Source: Bolinopsis microptera
Taxonomy: Eukaryota > Ctenophora > Tentaculata > Lobata > Bolinopsidae
NCBI RefSeq assembly: GCF_026151205.1
Contig: NC_087080.1
Span: 753,812-817,811 of the forward strand
Reading direction: 5' to 3'
Length of the DNA: 64,000 nt
In this document: in pieces, positions 57,301-64,000 of the stretch
Layout: the number at the start of each line of letters is the position of its first letter
How positions within the stretch are numbered: position 1 is the stretch's first letter
The notes under the pieces: model-generated
Databases searched by the model: none
The model's input: only the letters and a program-made list of their open reading frames with translations
Told to the model about the DNA's origin: nothing
Program-made: the position numbers and the translations under genes

Positions 57301-60300
57301 TATTTAAAGGGGATATTTCCTAAATCTTATTTTTTTAGCCTTCAGATTTAATCTTAGCTGTTTTAATGCGATTTTTAGGCGGTCATGAGTAGGAACTTAC
57401 GCACGCAACACATTTTATGGCGTCTTATTAAAAATAGAGAAAAAATAAGGTAAATATTTCTAGAATTCTTCACAAAAATACGACTTTTTAACTCACCTCA
57501 AATTTTATCCAAAGAGGTGCCTAATTTAGTCCTGAAAATTGCGCTCCAGTGTCTAGTCATCTAGAAAATAAGCGTCTTATTAAATTAAGTGCACTCTCTA
57601 TCCTATTTAGAAATTGTGGGTAAAGTGTGAAACATGATACATCCCCCATGTATTCTCTCATTACTCTGGTGGGACTAGTGGTGGGTTCTCATAGTCACGT
57701 GACTGAGAACGTTATTTAAAGTGCACGGAGCACCAGCTGCGTTAAACTGATCAGGGAAGTGTGTCACGTGCTCTGAAATGGCCATCACGTGGTATGAAGG
57801 TAGCTGCACGTGGTATGAAGGTAGCTGCACGTGGTATGAAGGTAGCTGCACGTGGTATGAAGGTAGCTGCACGTGGTATGAAAGTAGCTGCACGTGGTAT
57901 GAAGGTAGCTGCACGTGGGCGGTTTCGAAGTTAAATGTGGTGGAGATGAGGAGATATTGCGACACATTTAAGATAAATGTTGATCATGTATGGAGTTTAC
58001 GTATTTACCGAGATACGAGATATTCGGGATCGTTACTTCATTGCCATTATGATTGGCGTCAGAGATTAACTGTGAAATGGTTTCAAAATCTAACATGACG
58101 CAGAGTTGAAGAGGTCACAAAAATACACTTTCCGCGACCGGCGACCAGTCTCATTCAATTCAATATTCCCGTATGATAAATAGTAACGGAAAACAATCAG
58201 TCCGTCATGATTGATCGCAACAATCACTGCTTGATGAACGCTGATTCATGGTCCTGCGTTTTTATTGAATCATCACAAAACTCAATCAAAAGCAATTAAC
58301 CATTCAATACATTTGCAACAAGTCCAAAAGACGAATCCAGTTTTACGATTCCCACAAAGCAAGCACGATTTAATTGAAAAAACATATTCAATTTGCTATA
58401 CATGAATATCCATGGGTGGCCAAGTGGTCAGCATCAAACTTAAATGGTTCATGTTTTGATGCATGAGTGTAAATAGAGTCAAGTGAAAGTTCACGCCAGC
58501 AATGCAAGGTGAACGCTGGAAGTACCCCTGAAGTAAAGTCACGTGGAAGGGGTTCACGGTCACGTGGGCGGCCTAGGAGGGGTTCTTATTGGTGGTCAGG
58601 GCTCTTTGAATAGAGAATAGCAAGGGAGAAACGGTTGCTTGCTAATGGTTCAGACAGACAGTACAGCTGAATATGGTCTACTTGCTGTGCTGTGATTGGT
58701 TGAACGGACGCACGTGGGCGGAATGCTGTGCTGTGATTGGAGGAGAGATGTCACGTGGTCTGATTGGCGAGTTCTGTAAAGCGTGAGTTGGAGTACACAG
58801 TCGAGTTTATAATCTGTAAAACGGAAAGAGTTCCGTTAAAATGTCCGTCCTGGTTAAAAGTAGCGATTTTGTTACCTTATTATTGTTTTTAAAAACTGTT
58901 ATCTGACTCGTTTTATTTCCTTTTTGTCTGATTTTTAGAGGTTTCCTTGTTATCAAGTTAGCCGTACTCCGAGGGAGAGATATCGGATTAAATCTTAATT
59001 TTTTGTAATTCTCCGGTATTATTTTGTTGTTTTCTTTTGGCACCACTTGCGGAAATTCCTGAAAACCGATTACAAACAGCACGGTGATAACAGCATCTCA
59101 TCATTAAATTACTCAGTCACAATTACAGATATCCTAAATTACTCAGTAACAAATACAGATTTCCTAAAAATCTGCTGAAACCAAAAATTACGGGATATAT
59201 ATTCTCGCACTGATTGCAGACACACTCAGCACAATCGAAATACCAGCAACTGGGATATGTTATCCTAATTGAATTTCCACTAGATACCATCAAAAAAGAG
59301 AGAGAGCTGATTAACAAATTAACTTAACAATCTCACCACGTTGATTGGGCTTGTGTATTAGAGTATTAGACAGGGAGAACAGCTTATTTTGGTTGATACT
59401 GATACGTTTTCGTAGCTGTTCGTTTAGGAAGTGATGGTTGTGTCGATGATTAATAGTCACGTGATTGTGATGAGAGCAGCTGATTGGTTGTAACCCAAGT
59501 AACAGTAACCATAGTAACAGCTGATTGGTCAGTTGTTCCATCATCTGTCTCTTGGTTGGAAGTTATGGTCATTGGCATGTGAATCATTCTTAATCCCATC
59601 TTTCGATAGCTCTATAAATACATTATACGATTTGGCTAGTAAATATAGTAGAATCAATCTTTTTAAGTCAGGATTGTTTAATTGGATTCCTTTTGATCTT
59701 GCTTAAATTATTCCTAGTTTTCTTAGTTGTTACCATGTCCTAAATCAGCTTTTAGGATCTAGGTCTCATCTTCCTTTGGCTGATCCAGTAGGATTTATCT
59801 CCTATTTGATGAAGCGGCTCTTTGAGGGAAAGTTTAGAAAAAGCAAAACTAAACGAAAGAAAAAGCTTACTGTATCCTTCACAGATATCCTCGTCAAAGA
59901 AACGGAACAAATAAACTTCATCCTTATTCCAGACAAACCCTCTGGAACAATCTCTTCTTCATCCAGATCTCCACCTTCGCAAATACCGAGCAACCCAGCA
60001 TCTCCCATCCTGTCTGCCTCGATAGCGTCACCAAGTAGGGTAATCAGTACGACCCTGCTATACTCAACTCAAAAGCTTCATAAACTGGATATTGCGTCTC
60101 CGGTTTCGATTGCTTCATCCACCTTTACCCCCACTATCCCAACTTGTTCCACCCCAACAGTTTCCTGTCTCAGCTCTTCCATTACAGTTCCTGGTATTAA
60201 CTCCTATAACATTATACAGCACAGTGCTCCTTTATCAAACATTACAGTTCCTGGTATTAACTCCTCGAGGGTTTCAGTTGCAAACTCGCCCGGTAAAAAT

Positions 60301-62279
60301 GAGGTTAAAATAAGCAGTTGTGTTGAATCTGTACGAAAAAGCGTAGAATTGCCGAAAATTTACATTGCATCTCATTCTCAAAACGAAGTAGTTGTCAAAC
60401 TAAGGGCTAAACTAATTCCCGAGTGCAACAACCGACCTAGTAACCATGACAACCGACCTAGTAACCATGACTACAGTACCAGGTCTTCTTTATGCTACCC
60501 GTTGGGGGGTAAGTTGGAAATAACAGGCTTAGACATACGTGACGTGTGTTTGAGAGTTGAAGAGATTATGAAAGAGGAAGTGGAATTGGAAGAGGAAGTG
60601 AAAGAGAAAGTGAAAGAGAGATTGTATGTGAATGCGAGAGAGAAACTGAGACCAGTATCGTGTGAAGTTGATATTTTGAGGGGCGTGACCTGGAATGATG
60701 TGGACAGTGTGAAATTGTAAGTAAAATTAAAATAAACTCAATTATTAAAGATCAAACTTTAATTTTACTCCCATTTTCATTTTTAGCCCCGATAGTTCAT
60801 CATAAAATATCTGAATAATACCCCCTCGATTTCTCATTTTACCAGATGATATCTAAACAACTTCGCCCACAATCAGCTTCATATTTTTAAAAGTTGCCCC
60901 CCCCCCACTACACATTCCCCCCACATTGTTGTACATGTTTCCCACCTTACTGCACATGTTTCCCACCTTACTGAACATGTTTCCCACTTTACTGCTCATG
61001 TTTCCCACCTTACTGCACATGCTGTCTACATGATGTGAACATGATTGATTTTGGACACGAAGGGAAACACACAAATTTGGCTTGGAAACTTCGTTTATTA
61101 CATCGCTAGAGCCTACAAAAAAGAAATAAATTAGTCAGATAAAATCAATCATAATACTCAGTCAAAGAGATTCAAAAATTTATAAAAAGGTCATGATTAG
61201 AGAATATCATGAAAGTCGATCAGAAATTGGAATACGATAAAATTGTTTCACTGATAACGTGGTAGATAAAATTTATAAGGAAAAATGACGCAAAATTGGC
61301 ACAAAATTGTTAAAATTAATTAATTACAGATATGGGTAAAAACCACAAAAAAACTATCTTTTAATTTCCATCCTATTTAAACCCCAAACATTAGTTCTAA
61401 ACTTTGCACAAAATCTAGCCTCTTCCCTATCTAATAGGGAAGGTTTAGTCTTTTTCACAATCCCGAATTTGAAACAGTCAAAACTGAAAGTGTCCTTGTG
61501 TACATCGTAACAATGCATTGATAAGGCTGAGTGCTCGTAGAGGGCACGGTCGTCAATGTTGAACTTGTTCCGGTGCCCATTGAGCCTAATGTGGAATGGA
61601 GTCAACGTCTGCCCAAAGTAAGTGTCCTCAGATCCCTCAATAGTCCTACACTGCTGGCATTGTGCAACGTAAATAATGTGCTTATCTTTGCACGTGAGGG
61701 ATTCGTCTAGATTAAGCTCCATGCCGTTGACCATGATCTTAGAGTCAAGATCGAACAATACCGGGCAAGTCTTGCATCCAGGTGCTGAGCACTTCTGTGA
61801 TGTTTTTTGGGGACATTCAGCCTTATTTCCAAGTTGTCGATTCTTCACTACCCTGTTCCCGATTGATGATGTGAACATGTCTAGTACAGCTCGAACTTCC
61901 CTTGTGTACACAGATGGCAGCAAGCTGGAACAACGGGCCCTCAAATATTTACAGTTTCAAAGTAAACAAAAGCTTTAAAATATTAATGTGTATTTACGTC
62001 TGATATTTGAGGCACGTGTTTTGTTAACTGAGTGGGTTTGTGGTTTATCGTACAGACGGCAGCGAAATGGAACAGCGAGCCCTCAAATATTTACAGTTTC
62101 AAAATCAACAAAAGTGTTAAAAATTTATCTGTATTTACATAGATAGCAGGAGTGGAAGTGAAAGTGAAAGTGAAGATAGCAGGAGTGAAAGTGAAAGTGA
62201 AAGTGAAGATAGCAGAAGGCACGTGTTAAATAAGTACATAATGAATGTTCTGTGTGTGTGTGTCTGTCCTAACACTTAA
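53860..62279 (+). CDS. Gene B: single-pass membrane protein with alternative C-termini
   Basis: Exons: 53860-54368, 55287-55386, 56607-56698, 59763-60508, then one of 61914-61978, 62056-62120 or 62143-62279; alternatively exon 4 reads on to a stop at 60718-60720. Phases agree (2, 0, 2, 1), giving 503, 503, 527 or 552 residues. The N-terminal 120 residues include a 20-residue tandem repeat (PDYQTLVEHVP twice). A hydrophobic segment lies at about 126-150, followed by a basic and then Ser/Thr/Pro-rich tail. I do not recognise the family. Exons 1-3 are well supported by splice sites and phase; the join to exon 4 and the last exons is less certain. Confidence 0.6.
54369..55286. other. Gene B intron 1
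   Basis: Starts GTAAGT; contains CACCATAGCAA three times in tandem near 54418-54450. Confidence 0.55.
55287..55386 (+). CDS. Gene B exon 2
   Basis: Acceptor CTCCTCTCTTTCAG, donor AACAAG/GTTAGT. Basic and Ser/Pro-rich (STPVQSPRKEQ, ARRRKSQIKSQNK). Phase 2 in, 0 out. Confidence 0.78.
55387..56606. other. Gene B intron 2
   Basis: Holds several TAACTATGGTAACTAGTA motifs (55650-55740 and 56537-56602, the last abutting the acceptor), a (C)n tract near 55420 and an 11-bp TTTCCCGCTCG tandem (five units, about 56079-56133). Confidence 0.6.
56607..56698 (+). CDS. Gene B exon 3
   Basis: Acceptor GGTAACTTTCAG, donor CCTGT/GTGAGT. Encodes TRRKPPAKLLSQPEAE and the acidic FDLLDDLKSP. Phase 0 in, 2 out. 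Confidence 0.72.
56940..57213. repeat. 18-bp minisatellite, 15 units
   Basis: Unit TGCTGCACAGTGGGTACC, essentially identical throughout, inside gene B intron 3. No stops in several frames, so the long frames are artefacts. Confidence 0.95.
57694..57917. promoter_or_regulatory. Dense CACGTG cluster including a 21-bp tandem array
   Basis: Nine CACGTG sites in about 225 bp: one in the perfect palindrome AGTCACGTGACT, two spaced singles, and six more from a 21-bp unit (CACGTGGTATGAAGGTAGCT plus G, 57785-57917). CACGTG is the core site for bHLH factors such as the MITF/TFE and MYC families. A regulatory role is inference only. Confidence 0.4.
57918..58529. other. Intron of gene B, no exon seen
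   Basis: A TGGCCAAGTGGTCAG stretch at 58415-58430 looks like a tRNA A box, with a poor B-box match about 65 nt on; a SINE relic is possible. Confidence 0.35.
58530..58790. promoter_or_regulatory. Promoter-like cluster of E-boxes and CCAAT boxes
   Basis: Four CACGTG sites alternate with four ATTGG (inverted CCAAT) sites; TGCTGTGCTGTGATTGG occurs twice. The cluster lies about 1 kb before gene B exon 4 and could be an internal promoter. This is composition evidence only. Confidence 0.35.
58791..59762. other. Intron of gene B, no exon seen
   Basis: Contains CAGCTGATTGG twice flanking a GTAACCATAGTAAC motif (59480-59530). Confidence 0.45.
59763..60508 (+). CDS. Gene B exon 4 (Ser/Thr/Pro-rich), extendable to 60720
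   Basis: The acceptor TTTTAGGATCTAG keeps the frame from exon 3. Encodes a basic block (KSKTKRKKKLTVSF) and then a long Ser/Thr/Pro-rich region with a 60-bp duplication (ITVPGINS twice) and a short one (NRPSNHD twice). The donor GGGG/GTAAGT at 60508 is strong and leaves phase 1, matching all three downstream exons. If unspliced, the frame goes on through an acidic, coiled-coil-like stretch (KEEVELEEEVKEKVKER) to a stop at 60718-60720; that part also looks coding, so both ends may be used. Confidence 0.6.
60721..61353. other. Non-coding, with a 21-bp tandem repeat
   Basis: At 60935-61022 about four units of TTTCCCACCTTACTGCACATG. The rest is AT-rich and probably includes the 3' end of the Penelope-like fragment. 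Confidence 0.55.
61354..61905 (-). pseudogene. Penelope-like element C-terminus (GIY-YIG endonuclease)
   Basis: A minus-strand frame of about 180 residues. It holds a linker with CSAPGCKTCP, the Cys-rich block typical of Penelope-like elements before the endonuclease, then IIYVAQCQQC and TYFGQTLTPFHIRLNGHR, which fit the GIY-YIG core with its conserved Arg, and a later His/Cys-rich helix. The telomerase-like reverse transcriptase that should precede it is absent, so this is a 5'-truncated insertion. The frame continues to an ATG at 61944 only by running through the antisense of a gene B last exon. No stops are present, so it is recent or under constraint. Antisense within gene B. Confidence 0.82.
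61914..61978 (+). CDS. Gene B alternative last exon a
   Basis: Acceptor CTTGTGTACACAG; in phase with exon 4 gives DGSKLEQRALKYLQFQ..QKL and stop. Differences from copy b are mostly silent in this frame, which supports coding. Confidence 0.5.
62056..62120 (+). CDS. Gene B alternative last exon b
   Basis: Acceptor TTTATCGTACAG; gives DGSEMEQRALKYLQFQ..QKC and stop. Same length and phase as copy a, 142 bp downstream. Confidence 0.5.
62143..62279 (+). CDS. Gene B alternative last exon c (Ser/Glu repeat)
   Basis: Acceptor CTGTATTTACATAG; in the same phase gives DSRSGSESESEDSRSE.. and then RRHVLNKY and a stop at 62277-62279. The Ser-Glu run comes from a GAAAGT microsatellite and resembles casein kinase 2 targets. 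It may be fortuitous. Confidence 0.35.
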
Positions 62280-62355
62280 TCACTGATATTCACATGTCTT
62301 GATATCTACTCGTAATTATTCTAGCGCGTTTGTTAAGAACTAGACTACTTAAGTA

Positions 62356-62369
62356 GTTACCATGGTAAC
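62356..62369. promoter_or_regulatory. Perfect palindromic X-box GTTACCATGGTAAC
   Basis: Fits the RFX-site pattern RYYNYY-N2-RRNRAC on both strands. It lies 77 bp after exon c and about 510 bp upstream of gene C. Confidence 0.4.
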
Positions 62370-62877
62370 AGTAGACTACTGAAGGTTTAAGCTGAATTTG
62401 TAGTTTGTAGCCCAGACCAAGACTTGTTGGATTTATTATGCCGAAATGTTTACAAGCCTAACTTCGTATGGTTACGTAAAATTTAGAGGTCGATTAAGTA
62501 CGACTCACCAGCTTAAAGTGTAAGTGTAGCTAAATTGAAACAAAGTTAGAGTTATATCAGATTTGCGCGCGCACGTGGGCGCATTATAATGTTTACAAAC
62601 AAAGTTAGAGTTATCATATAAATATGATATATCAGGAATTAAACTTAATATTATTATGGTATTTTTATACTGATTCCAGTCTCGTCCATTGCATTGCAGT
62701 CCAGTCACGGATAACTGATTCACCACACTCGAGGCCTCAATTGGGGTCATTCGAGTGAGAGCCTATTAGATACTCTACTCAAAAATCAGATCTTCATCTC
62801 GATTTAATAAATCTAATTTAACCAATATGATACGATAATGAGAACTTATCGTTTTCTCGCCGGTTTGTTTGCCCTCC
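62370..62877. other. No gene seen between genes B and C
   Basis: AAACAAAGTTAGAGTTAT occurs twice (about 62538 and 62597) with GCGCGCACGTGGGC between. Possible upstream region of gene C. Confidence 0.4.
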
Positions 62878-63468
62878 ATGTTTGTGTCATTCAATCCTGA
62901 TGACAATGTGGTTAATTTCTGGCGGGATTCTATCAAACAATCGGAACGATTGCTCTCTAATCTTCTAACTCGATACAAAGTGCCCGGAGCACAAACCATG
63001 TTAAAGTGAGTTCCGTTTCACACTTCAGTTTCAATCACCAATTCACGAATAGCCAAGCGGTATTTCTAGCGGTATTCAGTATTGCAAAGCCTGTTCGTGT
63101 TCTTTGAGCCGTTTCGTTTTGTAGATATTATGGCATATTTCAATATAGATATCTGAAGTCATTTGCTGACCGTTTTTAACATCTTTTAGATGGCTTCCCT
63201 GATGCAAAAGAGCTGAAAGTGTCAACTTTCTTAATTTCCGTTGTTCCAACCAGTTTTCATTCCTAATTGTTTATCTATTATCAACTTTTGTAACGTCCCT
63301 TCTGGGCTTCGTGCCGTTATAATTATATTTTAAATCTTGAGTACTTGTTTCTTCTTCCTGTTCCCAATCAGGGATAAAACTACCCTAGACGCTGTAAATT
63401 TGTTGAATTTGCGGCAGGACGGCTTAACTATTTTCCTTACGACCTATAATCTGTCCAATTCCAGTTGA
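62878..63468 (+). CDS. Gene C: small two-exon candidate, 74 aa
   Basis: Exon 1 is 62878-63005, with donor TTAAA/GTGAGT (phase 2). Exon 2 is 63372-63468, with acceptor TTCTTCCTGTTCCCAATCAG; the frame continues to TGA. The protein begins MFVSFNPDDNVVNFWRDSIK, continues as a helical region with KQSERLLSNLLTRYKVPG, and ends TTLDAVNLLNLRQDGLTIF plus a short tail. There is no signal peptide or membrane span. Phase agreement and good splice signals support the model, but start context is weak and the family is unknown. It could instead be the 5' part of a longer gene. Confidence 0.45.
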
Positions 63469-64000
63469 TAGAATTAATGCAGTTCAACAAGTGCAATTTG
63501 TCTGACACAATTTAATGGAATGCTTATCAGTCGTATCACGTATGTGTATTATGTGTGGGAAAGATAAATATCGATTCTGGAAATGTCTTCATTTCCGCCG
63601 TGTTGCAGTATGTCCGAGTTTGATTACCCAGCGTCCAGCGATTAACAAATCAGCATTGCACAGTCAAAAACTAAAAGCAAAAAACAAAAAGCACTGTCAT
63701 AGTTCATCTCCCCGCAAGATTGGACAGTTATTTTCAGCTTCATGCTCTGTTTTGTTGTTTGCTGCTCATATGCTATTATTGGTACTTATCAGTATCACAC
63801 TGTAGGTATTTCTATATTTCAAGCTAGTTATGGCCAGTTTCAGTAAATGTTGCGTTTTTTTGCGACAACGGCCCGGCATATGTTGAGTTATTTCCTGTGA
63901 CAAATATGCTTGGAATTCTTTTTGAAAAACTATGTGGTCGAATAGCCAACAATGTTCCATGTTCCGCGTAAGTGACCGTAGGTAAACTGCATACCTATGC
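63469..64000. other. No gene seen to the end of the window
   Basis: AT-rich; short frames without support. Confidence 0.4.

Noticed and set aside
58412..58500. tRNA gene
   Set aside because: Only an A-box-like stretch fits; the B box is off-consensus and no cloverleaf forms, so at best a tRNA-derived SINE relic.
63047..63100. tRNA gene from TAGCCAAGCGG
   Set aside because: No acceptor stem and a poor B box.

Overview
The window is animal genomic DNA, AT-rich, with spliced genes (GT-AG introns from 72 nt to 6.7 kb), non-LTR retrotransposons, a Penelope-like fragment, miniature inverted-repeat elements and many minisatellites. There is no bacterial-style gene organisation. The mix of CR1/L2-type LINEs with SGNH-esterase ORF1s, a Penelope-like GIY-YIG fragment and short introns fits an early-branching or aquatic invertebrate (a cnidarian is one possibility). 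The species cannot be fixed from this sequence alone.

Left half (1-32 kb) is transposon territory. It holds the 3' part of one LINE (1-3.7 kb), an apparently complete two-ORF LINE (25.6-31.8 kb), a 5'-truncated third LINE (20.8-21.8 kb) and decayed LINE pieces at 10.3-13.2 and 25.0 kb. A 3.2-kb dispersed repeat is present twice: 7.15-10.41 kb, and 19.18-20.38 plus 22.48-25.11 kb. The second copy is split by a 2.1-kb insertion that carries the truncated LINE, and it also holds a clean 249-bp fold-back MITE. Several repeats end in a 15-19-bp A-then-T-rich motif duplicated head to tail.

Right half (32-64 kb) holds three spliced plus-strand genes that I assembled from splice sites and codon phase, embedded in minisatellites. 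Gene A (32422-45497) encodes a ~995-1007 aa tail-anchored membrane protein with eight copies of a roughly 17-residue motif and an RVSF motif. Its membrane anchor is encoded by one of two duplicated, phase-matched exons. Gene B (53860-62279) encodes a protein of about 500-550 aa with one transmembrane segment near residues 126-150 and three candidate alternative last exons. Gene C (62878-63468) is a small two-exon candidate of 74 aa.

The minisatellites (units of 63, 33, 21, 52, 11, 42, 22, 11, 18, 21 and 21 bp) are confined to 36-61 kb. Several carry E-box (CACGTG), CRE-like (TGACGT) or RFX X-box-like (GTTACC/GGTAAC) sequences. The 63-bp array is made of copies of a gene A exon end together with its splice donor. 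Long open frames inside these arrays are artefacts of the unit sequence and are not annotated as genes. Genes A and B are both inferred membrane proteins of unknown function; nothing in the sequence ties them into one pathway.
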